Counted from the stretch's first letter, positions 17,702-26,751 are shown. The stretch: 64,000 nucleotides of DNA from Streptomyces sp. NBC_00568 (GCF_026341855.1 NZ_JAPENW010000001.1:3215001-3279000), one strand, 5' to 3'. Notes: a model not told the origin generated them from the letters alone. Program-made: numbers and translations.

Positions 17702-18412
17702 GTGGCTGCGTCCGAGTTTTCTGAATTGCCCCGTTGTGCTACGGGTTTCGAGCTGGCCGATGCCCTGATGGCCGCGGCGCAGCAGTTGCACGAGACGGAG
17801 AGTCCTCACAACACCCTGCGCACCGCCGTCCGGCTGGCCGTCCACATCCTGCCCGGTGCCGAGCACGCCGGGATCTCCGTCATCGAGCGCAACGCCCACC
17901 GGCAGACCCTGGCCTGGACGGACGAGGTCGTCCGTTCCGCCGAGGCCCTGACGGCGGACCGCGACCGTCACCCGTACTGGAGCCGGCTCTGGACGGCGCC
18001 GGTGGCCCGGATCGAGGACAGCTCCTCGGCCGAGGGGGACGGGGAGCTCGGGCTGTCGGGCCTCGGGCTGAGATCGGTGCTCTCGTTGCGGCTGCGGGTC
18101 GACCAGCGCCGGCTCACCGTCCTGACGGCGTACGCGCGCAAGCCCCGCGTCTTCGACGAGTCGGCCACCCGGATCGGGCGGCTGTTCACCGCGCATGTCA
18201 GCATCGCGCTGGACTCGGTGACCATGCGCGAACAGCTCACCGAGGCGATGCGCACCCGGGATCTGATCGGTCAGGCCACGGGCATCCTCATGGAGCGGCT
18301 CGACATCGACGCGTCCGAGGCCTTCGACAGCCTGGTGCGGACCTCCCAGCGGGAGAACATCAAGCTCCGTGACCTGGCCCGGCGGATCGTGGACGCCAGT
18401 GAGGGCGAGTAG
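17702..18412 (+). CDS. GAF-ANTAR domain transcription antiterminator
   Basis: A 236-aa protein with an N-terminal GAF sensor (about residues 15-165, with ILPGAEHAGISVI and VLSLRLRVDQRRLTVLTAYA) and a C-terminal ANTAR RNA-binding domain (LIGQATGILMERLDIDASEAFDSLVRTSQ). ANTAR proteins bind paired hairpins in leader RNAs and prevent termination. GTG 17702 was chosen because AGAGG lies 6 nt before it; GTG 17699 and ATG 17684 are alternatives. The ligand and target RNA are unknown, and no ANTAR-type hairpin pair is obvious nearby. Confidence 0.85.
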   Translation: MAASEFSELPRCATGFELADALMAAAQQLHETESPHNTLRTAVRLAVHILPGAEHAGISVIERNAHRQTLAWTDEVVRSAEALTADRDRHPYWSRLWTAPVARIEDSSSAEGDGELGLSGLGLRSVLSLRLRVDQRRLTVLTAYARKPRVFDESATRIGRLFTAHVSIALDSVTMREQLTEAMRTRDLIGQATGILMERLDIDASEAFDSLVRTSQRENIKLRDLARRIVDASEGE

Positions 18413-18427
18413 CCGGGTGAGGCGCGC

Positions 18428-19249
18428 TCACGCCGCCGGCAGCGCGTCTCCCTGCACCGCCTGGATGTCCAGCTCCACCTTCAGGGTCGTACCGATGGCG
18501 GAGATGCCCGCCTGGACGACCTGGTTGTAGTGCATGGCGAAGTCCTCGCGGTGGAGTTCGGCGGTCGCGCGGAACGCGGCGCGGGTGCCGCCCCAGGGGT
18601 CGGCGCCGGTGCCGAGGTAGGAGAGGTCCAGGTCGACGGGACGTGCGACACCGTGCAGGGTGAGTTCGCCGTGCACGGTCCAGCGGTCGGCGCCGGCCGG
18701 TGTCAGGCCCGTCGAACGGTAGGTGATCCGCGGGTACTTCTCGATGTCCAGGAAGTCCGGCGACTTCAGGTGGGTGTCGCGCATGCCGTTGCCGGTGTCG
18801 ATCGAGGCGGCCGTGATCGTCGCCTCGACGCGGGACGCGGCCACCTCGTCGGGGGCGATCTCGATACGGCCCGCGAAGTCCGTGAAGCGGCCGTGCACGC
18901 TGGAGATGCCCAGGTGCTGGGCGACCACGCCGATCGAGGAGTGCGCCGGGTCGATGGTCCACGGTCCCGGCGGGGGCAGCTCGGTGCCGCCCCTGCGGGC
19001 CAGCGTCACCTGGCCGACCTCGGCACGGCCCGCCGCCGTGACGATCGCTCCGGCCGCGGCGGGCGCGTACCCGAGAGCGGTCACGATCACCGTGTACGCG
19101 CCGGGCTCGAGGCTCGTGGTGTCGTGCACGGCTCCTTCGGCGTCCGCCTCGGCCCGCAGCACCTGCGCGCCGCTCGTGTCGGTCACCGTGACGACCGCGT
19201 GCGACACGGCCCATCCGTCCCGTGTACGGATCCTCGCGGTCAGTCCCAT
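18428..19249 (-). CDS. YceI family protein with N-terminal carboxypeptidase-regulatory-like domain
   Basis: A 273-aa protein. The first 85 residues form a beta-sandwich of the carboxypeptidase regulatory type (VVTVTDTSGAQVLRAEADAEGAV...GAYTVIVTALGYAP). Residues about 95-270 are a YceI lipocalin-like barrel (WTIDPAHSSIGVVAQHLGISSVHGRF, SPDFLDIEKYPRITYRST, HGVARPVDLDL), a fold that binds polyprenoid lipids in the family. There is no signal peptide at the chosen ATG (19249), which has AAGGAG 9 nt upstream. It is downstream of an MFS gene that carries the same regulatory-like domain, but a terminator separates them. Confidence 0.85.
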   Translation of the reverse strand: MGLTARIRTRDGWAVSHAVVTVTDTSGAQVLRAEADAEGAVHDTTSLEPGAYTVIVTALGYAPAAAGAIVTAAGRAEVGQVTLARRGGTELPPPGPWTIDPAHSSIGVVAQHLGISSVHGRFTDFAGRIEIAPDEVAASRVEATITAASIDTGNGMRDTHLKSPDFLDIEKYPRITYRSTGLTPAGADRWTVHGELTLHGVARPVDLDLSYLGTGADPWGGTRAAFRATAELHREDFAMHYNQVVQAGISAIGTTLKVELDIQAVQGDALPAA

Positions 19250-19277
19250 GGCAGTAACTCCTTGCGATGCGGCAATG

Positions 19278-19335
19278 AAAACCGGCCCGTGGGGGGCGCG
19301 CCTCCGCTCAGAGCGCGCGCATCCCCACGGGCCGG
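19278..19335 (-). terminator. Terminator after the MFS transporter gene
   Basis: A 13-bp perfect stem (CCGGCCCGTGGGG, 19282-19294, with 19323-19335) lies just past the transporter stop. On the minus strand it is followed by TTTTCATT. It sits between the MFS and YceI genes. Confidence 0.75.
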
Positions 19336-19343
19336 GGCTCGGG

Positions 19344-21869
19344 CTACTCGCCGGGGTGGGCGAGTTCGATCTCGTGGCCGTCCACGCCACGGCCGCCGAC
19401 GGTCAGCGCGGTCGCCACCGGCGGATAGCCCGCCGCGATGACGGTGTACTCGCCGCCGTCCAGGTCGGTGAAGGCGTAGGCGCCGTCGGTGCCGGTCCTG
19501 GCCGTGCCGACCACGTTGCCGGCCGCGTCCACGAGCGTCACGCGGGCGTCCGACAGGGGGCCGTGCGGCGCCCGTACGACACCCTGGACCTGGGCGCCCG
19601 AGTCGAGGTCGACCTCGATCCGGGTGACCCCGGCGCCGCCGACCTCGACGGGCAGCGCCCGCGGCCGGTGACCCGCGGCGTTCACCGCGACCGTCACGAC
19701 GCCCGGCACCAGTTCGGCGAAGGCGAACTCGCCCTGCTCACCGGTGGTTCCGGAGGCCAGCACATCACCGCGGACGTCGGTCACGATCACCATCGCGTCC
19801 TTGACCGGGTCACCGCCCTCGGCGGCCCGGACCACACCGCTCAGCCCGCTGGTGCCGCTCAGCAGGATGTCGTACGCGAGCGGCTCGTCGTTCACGACGA
19901 TCGTCGAGGCCTGCGGCTGGAAGCCGTCGGCGGAGGCGATCAGGACGTAGGAGCCCACACCGGGCGCGTCCACCGCGTAGGAACCGTCGGCCTGCGCGAC
20001 CGAGCGGCCGAGCTGCCGTCCCGCCGGTGAGATCAGCGTGACCGCGGCCTGCGGTACGGGCGCGCTCTCGGTGCCGCGGACCTGACCGTGCACCGTGATG
20101 CCGCCGGACGCGGGCTGCGGGGTGCCCTCCCTCGTCGCGGTGGCGACGGCGGCGAGCCGCTGCGTGCCCTCGGGGGCCGCCTCGGTGGTGGCGACGGCCG
20201 GGGCGAGGGCCGCGGTGGCCGCGGCCTCGACGGCTTCGGCGACGGGAGCCTCGGTGACCGGTTCCCCGGACTTCTCCGCGGCGGCCTGCGCCATCGCGCC
20301 GGACGTCCGCAGCGGGACCTCCTTGATGAACAGCACGATGAGGAAGGCGATCAGCGCCATGCCCGCGGCGATCAGGAAGACGTCCGCGATGCCGTGGCCG
20401 TACGCGCTCTCCATCACGGTGCGCAGCGGCGCGGGCAGCTTGTCCATGTCCGGGATGCTGGAGCTGGAGTCCGAACCGGAGCCCAGGGCGGCGTACTTGG
20501 GGCCGAGGTCGGTCAGTCCGTCCTTCACGTAGTCGGTGATCCGGTTGGCCATGACCGCGCCGAGCGCGGAGACGCCGATCGCACCGCCGAGGGAACGGAA
20601 GAACGTCACGGTGGAGCTCGCCGCGCCCAGGTCGGACGGCGCCACCTGGTTCTGCGTGGAGAGCACCAGGTTCTGCATCATCATGCCGATGCCGAGGCCC
20701 AGCAGCGCCATGAAGATCGCGATGTGCCAGTAGGCCGTGTCGTAGCGGATGGTGCCGAGGAGGCCGAGGCCCGCGGTGACCAGGAAGCCGCCGCTGACCA
20801 GCCAGTACTTCCACCGTCCGGTCTTGGTGATGACCTGGCCGGAGACCGTGGAGGAGATGAACAGGCCGGCGATCATCGGGATCGTCATGACACCCGACAT
20901 CGTCGGGGACTTGTCCCGCGCCAGCTGGAAGTACTGGCTGAAGAACACCGTGCCGGTGAACATCGCGACACCCACGAAGAGCGAGGCGAGGGAGGAGAGG
21001 GTGATGGTGCGGTTGCGGAACAGCCGCAGCGGGATGATCGGCTCGCTCGCCCGGGACTCGACCAGCACGAACAGCAGGCCGAGGAGGATCGCGCCGCCGA
21101 CCATCGTGTACGTCTGCCACGAGACCCAGTCGTACTTGTCACCCGCGAAGGTGACCCAGAGCAGCAGCAGCGAGACCGCGGCGGAGATGAAGAACGCGCC
21201 GCCCCAGTCGACCTTCACGTCCCGCTTCACGACGGGCAGATGCAGGGTCTTCTGCAGCACGATCAGCGCGATGATCGCGAACGGCACACCGACGTAGAAG
21301 CACCAGCGCCAGCCGAGCCAGCTGGTGTCGGTGATGACACCGCCGAGCAGCGGGCCGCCGACGGTTGCGACGGCGAACGTCGCGCCCAGGTAACCGGAGT
21401 AGCGCCCGCGCTCCCGCGGGGAGATCATCGCGGCCATCACGATCTGCGCGAGGGCGGACAGACCGCCGACGCCGATGCCCTGCACGACACGGCAGGCGAT
21501 CAGCATGCCGGCGTTCTGCGAGAGACCGGCCGCGGCCGACCCCAGCACATAGATGATGAGCGCTATCTGGACGAGCGCCTTCTTGCTGTACAGGTCGGAC
21601 AGCTTGCCCCACAGGGGCGTGGCCGCGGTCATGGAGAGCAGCGCGGCCGTGACGACCCAGGTGTACGCGGACTGGCCGCCGCCCAGGTCGCCGATGATCT
21701 CGGGGAGCGCGTTGGAGACGATCGTCGACGACAGGATCGCGACGAACATGCCGAGCAGCAGCCCGGAGAGCGCTTCCATGATCTGCCGGTGCGTCATCGG
21801 AGCGCCGTCGGCGGCGCCTCCGTGCTTGGCGTGAGAGCCCCGCACACCGGCTGGTGTGGTCGTTGCCAT
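19344..21869 (-). CDS. DHA2-type MFS exporter with a C-terminal tail of carboxypeptidase-regulatory-like repeats
   Basis: An 841-aa fusion. Residues about 30-530 are a 14-helix drug:H+ antiporter (motif GKLSDLYSKK after TM2, motif C-like GVITDTSWLGWRWCFYVGVPFAI). After an Ala/Glu/Pro linker, residues about 590-840 hold three beta-sandwich repeats of the pattern GxVxG...VTLxDxxGxxV...DGxYxxxxxxxGxYxxxAxAxGY. The tail is unusual for the family and recurs in the neighbouring YceI protein. It is expressed behind a MarR gene 21 bp upstream. Substrate unknown; drug or metabolite export is likely. Confidence 0.88.
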   Translation of the reverse strand: MATTTPAGVRGSHAKHGGAADGAPMTHRQIMEALSGLLLGMFVAILSSTIVSNALPEIIGDLGGGQSAYTWVVTAALLSMTAATPLWGKLSDLYSKKALVQIALIIYVLGSAAAGLSQNAGMLIACRVVQGIGVGGLSALAQIVMAAMISPRERGRYSGYLGATFAVATVGGPLLGGVITDTSWLGWRWCFYVGVPFAIIALIVLQKTLHLPVVKRDVKVDWGGAFFISAAVSLLLLWVTFAGDKYDWVSWQTYTMVGGAILLGLLFVLVESRASEPIIPLRLFRNRTITLSSLASLFVGVAMFTGTVFFSQYFQLARDKSPTMSGVMTIPMIAGLFISSTVSGQVITKTGRWKYWLVSGGFLVTAGLGLLGTIRYDTAYWHIAIFMALLGLGIGMMMQNLVLSTQNQVAPSDLGAASSTVTFFRSLGGAIGVSALGAVMANRITDYVKDGLTDLGPKYAALGSGSDSSSSIPDMDKLPAPLRTVMESAYGHGIADVFLIAAGMALIAFLIVLFIKEVPLRTSGAMAQAAAEKSGEPVTEAPVAEAVEAAATAALAPAVATTEAAPEGTQRLAAVATATREGTPQPASGGITVHGQVRGTESAPVPQAAVTLISPAGRQLGRSVAQADGSYAVDAPGVGSYVLIASADGFQPQASTIVVNDEPLAYDILLSGTSGLSGVVRAAEGGDPVKDAMVIVTDVRGDVLASGTTGEQGEFAFAELVPGVVTVAVNAAGHRPRALPVEVGGAGVTRIEVDLDSGAQVQGVVRAPHGPLSDARVTLVDAAGNVVGTARTGTDGAYAFTDLDGGEYTVIAAGYPPVATALTVGGRGVDGHEIELAHPGE

Positions 21870-21890
21870 GGGCTTCCTTTTCTTACGTAC

Positions 21891-22397
21891 TTACGCGGGT
21901 GTACGGGTGGTCAGTTCTGATACGTCTGTCGCATACGGGGGAGGGTGCGCGGGCGTCCGCTGCGTGGAGCGGCAGTCGCCGAAGCTCTCGCGCAGCCGGC
22001 CCATCAGCTCGATGAGCAGTCCGACCTCGTCGTCGGACCAGTGGCTCAGCCGGTCGGCGAGCAGCCGCGATGTGCGCAGGGAGAGCTCGTCGAGCTGCTC
22101 CTGGCCGGCGTCGGTGAGGCGCAGGATGCGTGAGCGCTTGTCGGCCGGGTCGGGGGACCGTTCTATCCAGCCCCGGTCGGCGACGTGCGCGACATGGCGG
22201 CTGGTCACCGACATGTCCACGGACAGCAGCTCCGCGAGCCTGCTCATCCGCATCTCGCCGTACCGGCCGAGCAGCGTGAGCACGGCGGCGGAGCCTCCGG
22301 GGCAGTCGGGCGGCAGGATCCGTCCCATGTCCCTCTTCACGGCACCGATGGCGCTGAGCCGACGAGCCAATTCCTCGTACTGCGCCTGCTCGGCCAT
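21891..22397 (-). CDS. MarR-family regulator
   Basis: A 168-aa winged-helix repressor: recognition region MRMSRLAELLSVDMSVTSRHVAHVADRGWIERSPDPADKRSRILRL with a dimerisation helix at the end. It precedes the MFS exporter by 21 bp on the same strand and probably represses both, released by an exported substrate. ATG 22397 has AGGGGG upstream. Two TTGC/GCAA palindromes immediately upstream are candidate operators. Confidence 0.9.
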   Translation of the reverse strand: MAEQAQYEELARRLSAIGAVKRDMGRILPPDCPGGSAAVLTLLGRYGEMRMSRLAELLSVDMSVTSRHVAHVADRGWIERSPDPADKRSRILRLTDAGQEQLDELSLRTSRLLADRLSHWSDDEVGLLIELMGRLRESFGDCRSTQRTPAHPPPYATDVSELTTRTPA

Positions 22398-22413
22398 CGC
22401 ACCCCCTGTATTC

Positions 22414-22457
22414 GTTGCTTGGGGCAACCATAAAAGCAGTTGGTTGCTGCAGGCAAA
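22414..22457. promoter_or_regulatory. Twin TTGC-N5-GCAA palindromes, putative MarR operator
   Basis: GTTGC-TTGGG-GCAAC (22414-22428) and GTTGC-TGCAG-GCAAA (22443-22457) are spaced 29 bp apart, directly before the marR gene. The dyad form and position suit autoregulation. Confidence 0.55.
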
Positions 22458-22716
22458 CGAGTTCGGTGCTTCAGGGATAAAAACTTGGCAAAGGCAAGCA
22501 TTGGCGAATGTAAACACGCAGGTGGGATGCGGTGGCCGGTCTCTGGTTCGCCCGGTGGCGCGCCCGGCCCGGGTGGGCGCGCCACCCGGCGAGGTCCGGT
22601 TCCGGGGTGCGGCCGACAGGAGGGACCGGCCGGGGGGGCTCGCGAGGTCCGCAGGGTGAGTTCTCGCGAGGTTCACCGGGGAGAGGTCAGAGCGGGCGCG
22701 TCGACGGGTGAGTACG

Positions 22717-22806
22717 GCGCCGGTGGGCGCGGCGCCGGTGGGTGCTGCGACGGTGGGTGCGGCGACGCTGGGTGCTGCGACGGTGGGTGCGGCGCCGGTG
22801 TGAAGG
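22717..22806. repeat. Six tandem 15-bp repeats
   Basis: Six consecutive units close to GCGMCGGTGGGTGCK, each exactly 15 bp. They lie in the 520-bp gap between marR and the small membrane-protein gene; the rest of that gap shows no gene. Open frames through it are repeat artefacts. Confidence 0.8.
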
Positions 22807-22921
22807 CGCCTCGCGGCCGGTGTGAAGGGGCCTCGTGAGCCGCGTGAAAGCCCGTCGCGATCGGCGTGAAGGGGAACCCTGCACTTGGGCAGCCCCCGCG
22901 TATTCGCTAGGGTCCTGGCCT

Positions 22922-23119
22922 ATGGCAAACACCCAGGGCCCCGAGGGCAACTACGACCCCGCGGGCAGCACCCAGATGTTCCGTGCGTTCGTCGACGAGG
23001 CCCCCCAGGGCCGGCAGCAGCAGGCGGCCGCTCCCGCGGGTCCGCGCGTGGGTCTGATCATCGGCGTCGTCGTCGCCGTCGTGGTCGTCGCCGCGGTGGC
23101 CTGGCTCGCGCTCAAGTAA
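22922..23119 (+). CDS. Small single-pass membrane protein
   Basis: 65 aa: a soluble Gln/Ala-rich N-terminal part of about 40 residues, then one C-terminal TM helix (VGLIIGVVVAVVVVAAVAWLA) ending in LK. It is a tail-anchored layout. The ATG at 22922 is the only start that gives a sensible protein. Function unknown. Confidence 0.6.
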   Translation: MANTQGPEGNYDPAGSTQMFRAFVDEAPQGRQQQAAAPAGPRVGLIIGVVVAVVVVAAVAWLALK

Positions 23120-23136
23120 CCGGGCGGGGCCGCGCC

Positions 23137-23970
23137 CTACTTCCACCGGACGGACACGTCCCGCGTCTCGATGTGCATGCCCAACGGCACCCGCCACGCG
23201 TCGACGCACACCGTCCAGGTCCTGCTCTTCCTCGCGCCGGCGGCGATCGGCGCGGGAAGGGTCTCGGTCGACCCGATCGTCGCCCAGTCGATCCCGAGCG
23301 ACCCGATGATGTGCGTCCCGAACGTCACCGTGCCCGAACGCACCGCCGTACCGCCGGTGTTGCGGAAGGAGACGGTCACCTTCTCGCACCACCGATGATC
23401 GGCGGCCGCGCGCGAGGTGTCGCTCACGCCGAGCACGGCGGGCCCGGCGGTCGCCGTGGCCCCGGGCGGCGCGGAGGAATGCCCCGAACTCCCGCCCGTA
23501 CGGCCGGAGTCGCCGCCGGAGGACGCGGAGGATCCGCCACCGGAGGATGACGAGGACCCGCCGGCGCCGCCGGTCCCCGTGTCTCCCGGACCACCGTCGC
23601 CGGCACCCGAACCACCCGCGCCTCCCCGACCGCCGGTAGACGCGTCCGGGCTCTCCGCGTCACCGGCGCCGCCTGCCGGGAGCGAGCCCGGATCACCGGT
23701 GGCCGCCTTCCCGGTGCCGGAACTCCCTTTGTTCCCGGCGACGTTGGAGCCGTCCGCGGACTCGCCGCGCAGCGGCACCAGGGACACCTCGCCCGAAGGT
23801 GCCACCGCGGCCCCCGACGCCCGCGGAGAGCCGCCCGCGGCCCCGACGGCGACATAGCCGCCGCCACTTCCGTCGCCCGCGCACGCGGCCAGCGCTCCGC
23901 CCAGACACAGCACGGCCGCCGAGGCACCCATCAGGGCACCTCGGCGACCGCGTATCGACTCGTGACGCAT
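23137..23970 (-). CDS. Putative lipoprotein with Gly/Ser-rich linker and C-terminal beta domain
   Basis: A 277-aa exported protein. The signal peptide ends at a lipobox-like LAAC (Cys near residue 30), followed by a low-complexity Gly/Ser/Asp-rich stalk (about residues 70-180). A compact C-terminal domain (WCEKVTVSFRNTGGTAVRSGTVTFGTHIIGSLGIDWATIG) has two cysteines and the pattern of an extracellular Ig-like fold. It is probably displayed at the cell wall; ligand unknown. Confidence 0.75.
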   Translation of the reverse strand: MRHESIRGRRGALMGASAAVLCLGGALAACAGDGSGGGYVAVGAAGGSPRASGAAVAPSGEVSLVPLRGESADGSNVAGNKGSSGTGKAATGDPGSLPAGGAGDAESPDASTGGRGGAGGSGAGDGGPGDTGTGGAGGSSSSSGGGSSASSGGDSGRTGGSSGHSSAPPGATATAGPAVLGVSDTSRAAADHRWCEKVTVSFRNTGGTAVRSGTVTFGTHIIGSLGIDWATIGSTETLPAPIAAGARKSRTWTVCVDAWRVPLGMHIETRDVSVRWK

Positions 23971-24020
23971 CGCGCCAGTGTGGCTGACGATCCGTCAATT
24001 ATGAACCCCGCGTGGGGCGG

Positions 24021-24917
24021 TCAGTCGGAGATGAGACCTTCCCGCAGCTGGGCAAGGGTGCGGGTGAGGAGACGGGAGACGTGCATCTGCGAGATGCCGA
24101 CCTCCTCGCCGATCTGCGACTGGGTCATGTTCGCGAAGAAGCGGAGCATGATGATCCGGCGCTCGCGGGGCGGCAGCTTGGCGAGCAGCGGCTTGAGCGA
24201 CTCGCGGTACTCCACGCCCTCCAGGGCGGTGTCCTCGTAGCCGAGGCGGTCCGCGAGGGAGCCCTCGCCGCCGTCGTCCTCCGGGGCGGGCGAGTCGAGC
24301 GACGACGCCGTGTACGCGTTGCCGACGGCGAGGCCGTCGACCACGTCCTCCTCGGACACCCCGAGAACGGCGGCGAGTTCGGCGACCGTCGGCGAGCGGT
24401 CGAGCTTCTGCGAGAGCTCGTCGCTGGCCTTGGTGAGGGCGAGCCGCAGCTCCTGGAGGCGCCGCGGAACGCGGACCGACCAGGACGTGTCACGGAAGAA
24501 CCGCTTGATCTCGCCGACGACCGTCGGCATCGCGAAGGTCGGGAACTCGACGCCGCGCTCGCAGTCGAAGCGGTCGATCGCCTTGATCAGGCCGATCGTG
24601 CCGACCTGGACGATGTCCTCCATCGGCTCGTTGCGGGAGCGGAAGCGGGCCGCCGCGTACCGGACGAGCGGGAGGTTGAGCTCGATGAGGGTGTCCCGGA
24701 CGTAGCCACGCTCCGGGCTGTTCTCGGCGAGTGCGGCGAGCCGCAGGAAGAGGGAGCGGGACAGGGTCCGGGTGTCGATGGCGCCCGAAGACTCGGGTAC
24801 CAGAACGGCTTCCGGGGCCTCGGCGGCAGGGACATCGTGAAGCGCGGCGTGCGCCTCGGGCGCTGCGTCGCTCTTCGTGAGCGTGAGCACCTTCGAGCTG
24901 CCCTGATCTGCGGACAT
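24021..24917 (-). CDS. sigN: SigB/SigF-type RNA polymerase sigma factor, SigN-like
   Basis: A 298-aa alternative sigma factor with region 2 ([28 protein letters not shown]), region 3 ([12 protein letters not shown]) and region 4 HTH ([20 protein letters not shown]). It stands immediately downstream of a second factor of the same group. From memory, this sigF/sigN neighbour pair is conserved in Streptomyces and linked to development and stress. It was assigned sigN because the partner matches SigF more closely at its N-terminus. No anti-sigma gene is adjacent. Confidence 0.82.
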   Translation of the reverse strand: MSADQGSSKVLTLTKSDAAPEAHAALHDVPAAEAPEAVLVPESSGAIDTRTLSRSLFLRLAALAENSPERGYVRDTLIELNLPLVRYAAARFRSRNEPMEDIVQVGTIGLIKAIDRFDCERGVEFPTFAMPTVVGEIKRFFRDTSWSVRVPRRLQELRLALTKASDELSQKLDRSPTVAELAAVLGVSEEDVVDGLAVGNAYTASSLDSPAPEDDGGEGSLADRLGYEDTALEGVEYRESLKPLLAKLPPRERRIIMLRFFANMTQSQIGEEVGISQMHVSRLLTRTLAQLREGLISD

Positions 24918-25030
24918 GCCACCCCCTTTGGGTCGCGGACGGTCGCGGCAATCGCTCCCGTCGGAGGAACGCAGCCTCCACCTGAATACCGGAGGCGGGG
25001 CCGCGGCAAACGCGCTTCCGGAAGAATGTC

Positions 25031-25067
25031 ACATGTCGGCAACACGCTGTAGTGACATGTCGACATG
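25031..25067. promoter_or_regulatory. Repeated ACATGTCG motifs upstream of sigN
   Basis: ACATGTCG occurs at 25031-25038 and 25055-25062, with ACATG again at 25063-25067, in the 244-bp gap between sigF and sigN. ACATGT is itself palindromic. It could be an operator for sigN; no factor can be named. Confidence 0.4.
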
Positions 25068-25161
25068 GAGAGGGTGGATCGGCCCTGGAAAAAGGGGGTC
25101 TGACGGTTTTTCAGCGCTGAAACGACAGAAAATGCGAGCTTGAGCGATTCGCTCTTTTCGG

Positions 25162-26235
25162 TTACGCCTCGATCCTGTTTGCGGATCGAAGACGCGCGAA
25201 GCTGCGGGCGAGGAGCCTTGACACATGCATCTGGGAGACTCCCAGCTCGGCGCTGATCTGCGACTGGGTGAGGTTGCTGTAGTAGCGCAACAGCAGGATC
25301 CGCTGCTCCCGTTCGGGCAGTTGTACGAGCAAATGCCGTACGAGGTCGCGGTGTTCGACGCCGTCGAGCGCGGGGTCCTCGTAGCCGAGCCGGTCGAGCA
25401 GTCCCGGCAGACCGTCGCCCTCCTGGGCCGCTTCGAGGGAGGTCGCGTGATACGACCGTCCCGCTTCGATGCAGGAGAGCACCTCGTCCTCGGAGATGCG
25501 CAGCCGTTCGGCGATCTCCGCGGTGGTGGGCGAACGCCCGAAGGCGGTCGTCAGGTCCTCGGTCGCGCTGTTCACCTGCACCCACAGCTCGTGCAGCCGG
25601 CGCGGTACGTGGACCGTGCGAACGTTGTCACGGAAGTACCGCTTGATCTCGCCGACGACCGTCGGCATGGCGAAGGTGGGGAACTGCACTCCGCGGTCCG
25701 GGTCGAAGCGGTCGATCGCGTTGATCAGGCCGATGGTGCCGACCTGGACCACGTCCTCCATCGGCTCGTTGCGCGAGCGGAAGCGGGCCGCCGCGTACCG
25801 GACGAGCGGGAGGTTCGCCTCGATGAGGGCGCCGCGGACCCGGTTGTGCGCGGGGGTGCCCGGCTCCAGCGTCTTGAGCTCGCCGAAGAGCACCTGGGTG
25901 AGGGCCCGGGTGTCGGCGCCGCGGCGCCGCTCCTGCGTGACCTCCTGGATCGGCGCGGGACCGGGTGCGGGATCCGGCGCGAGGCCGGGGGCGGGGTTCG
26001 ATACGGGATCCGGCGCGGGGCCGGGTGCGGGATCCGGCGCGGGGCCGGCTTCCGGGCCGGGTGAGGGGCCGGGGCTCGTCGGGGCATGCGCCGAGGCGCT
26101 CGGTGCGGTGGTCGGTGCGGCGTTCGGTGCCGTGGTCTGTGCCGGGGGCGAGGCCGGGGCCGGGGCGGGCGTGAGGGCCGGTGCCGGGGCCGTGGCCGGG
26201 GCTTCCTCCTGGGGCGGCGCAGTACTGGCCGACAC
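25162..26235 (-). CDS. sigF: RNA polymerase sigma factor SigF with extended Pro/Ala-rich N-terminus
   Basis: A 357-aa sigma factor. Region 2 ([28 protein letters not shown]), region 3 ([17 protein letters not shown]) and region 4 ([25 protein letters not shown]) agree with Streptomyces SigF, which acts late in spore maturation. About 110 residues of Ala/Pro repeats ([11 protein letters not shown] units) precede region 2, noticeably longer than in the relatives I recall (about 290 aa in all). GTG 26235 gives the SASTAPP N-terminus; TTG 26241 or 26262 are alternatives. Four 12-bp direct repeats lie at and before the start. Confidence 0.85.
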   Translation of the reverse strand: MSASTAPPQEEAPATAPAPALTPAPAPASPPAQTTAPNAAPTTAPSASAHAPTSPGPSPGPEAGPAPDPAPGPAPDPVSNPAPGLAPDPAPGPAPIQEVTQERRRGADTRALTQVLFGELKTLEPGTPAHNRVRGALIEANLPLVRYAAARFRSRNEPMEDVVQVGTIGLINAIDRFDPDRGVQFPTFAMPTVVGEIKRYFRDNVRTVHVPRRLHELWVQVNSATEDLTTAFGRSPTTAEIAERLRISEDEVLSCIEAGRSYHATSLEAAQEGDGLPGLLDRLGYEDPALDGVEHRDLVRHLLVQLPEREQRILLLRYYSNLTQSQISAELGVSQMHVSRLLARSFARLRSANRIEA

Positions 26236-26253
26236 GGTCAACGCCACCTCTTC

Positions 26254-26300
26254 ATTCGTCAACGATCCGTCAACGTATCCGTCAACTCATCCGTCAAAAG
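26254..26300. promoter_or_regulatory. Four 11-12 bp direct repeats upstream of sigF
   Basis: ATTCGTCAACG, ATCCGTCAACGT, ATCCGTCAACTC and ATCCGTCAAAAG follow one another without gaps. On the coding strand of sigF they read as TTGACGGAT units, each with a -35-like TTGAC. They may be stacked activator sites or a duplicated promoter element. Confidence 0.6.
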
Positions 26301-26399
26301 CGGTCATAGCATCACAAGACATGTGCACTGTGTGCAAGCACCGCATAACGCCGTGTTGGAGCCGAGTTGGAGGCGATATGGGCCGTTGGACGGTGAAAA

Positions 26400-26423
26400 C
26401 CCCTGACCGGTTGAGGTCAGGGG
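26400..26423 (-). terminator. Terminator after the Dabb gene
   Basis: A 9-bp stem CCCCTGACC/GGTCAGGGG with a 6-nt loop; on the minus strand it is followed by TTTTCAC. It separates the Dabb gene from the sigF regulatory region. Confidence 0.75.
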
Positions 26424-26451
26424 CTGCGGAAGAGCGTGCGATCAAGAACGA

Positions 26452-26751
26452 TCAGAACGGGTAATCGGCGATCACCCAAGTGGCGAACTCCCGCCAGAGC
26501 GCGACGCCGGCCTGGTGCGCCGGGTGCTCCAGGTAACGCTTGAGGGCGTCGGTGTCGTCGACGGCGGAGTTGATCGCGAAGTCGTACGCGATGGGCCGGT
26601 CGGTGATGTTCCAGTCGCACTCCCAGAACCGCAGCTCCGGGATCTGCTCGCCGAGCGCGCGGAAGGCGGCGACGCCCTCGACGACGCGGGGCTCGTCGCG
26701 CCGGACGCCGTCGTTGAGCTTGAAGAGGACCAGATGGCGGATCACGGACAC
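26452..26751 (-). CDS. Dabb (stress-responsive A/B barrel) domain protein
   Basis: A 99-aa ferredoxin-like barrel protein: RHLVLFKLNDGVRRDE at the N-terminus, LRFWECDWNITDRPIAYDFAINSAVDD in the centre and YLEHPAHQAGVALWREF at the end, the Dabb family signature. The dimeric barrel is small and cytoplasmic; some relatives are cyclases or stress proteins. It is monocistronic, closed by a terminator. Specific role unknown. Confidence 0.85.
   Translation of the reverse strand: MSVIRHLVLFKLNDGVRRDEPRVVEGVAAFRALGEQIPELRFWECDWNITDRPIAYDFAINSAVDDTDALKRYLEHPAHQAGVALWREFATWVIADYPF

Noticed and set aside
20088..21920. A 610-aa plus-strand frame opposite the MFS exporter
   Set aside because: His/Gly/Arg-rich noise complementary to a typical 14-TM transporter.
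22440..22838. Coding frames in the marR upstream gap
   Set aside because: Their products are Gly/Cys/Arg repeats created by the 15-bp tandem array.
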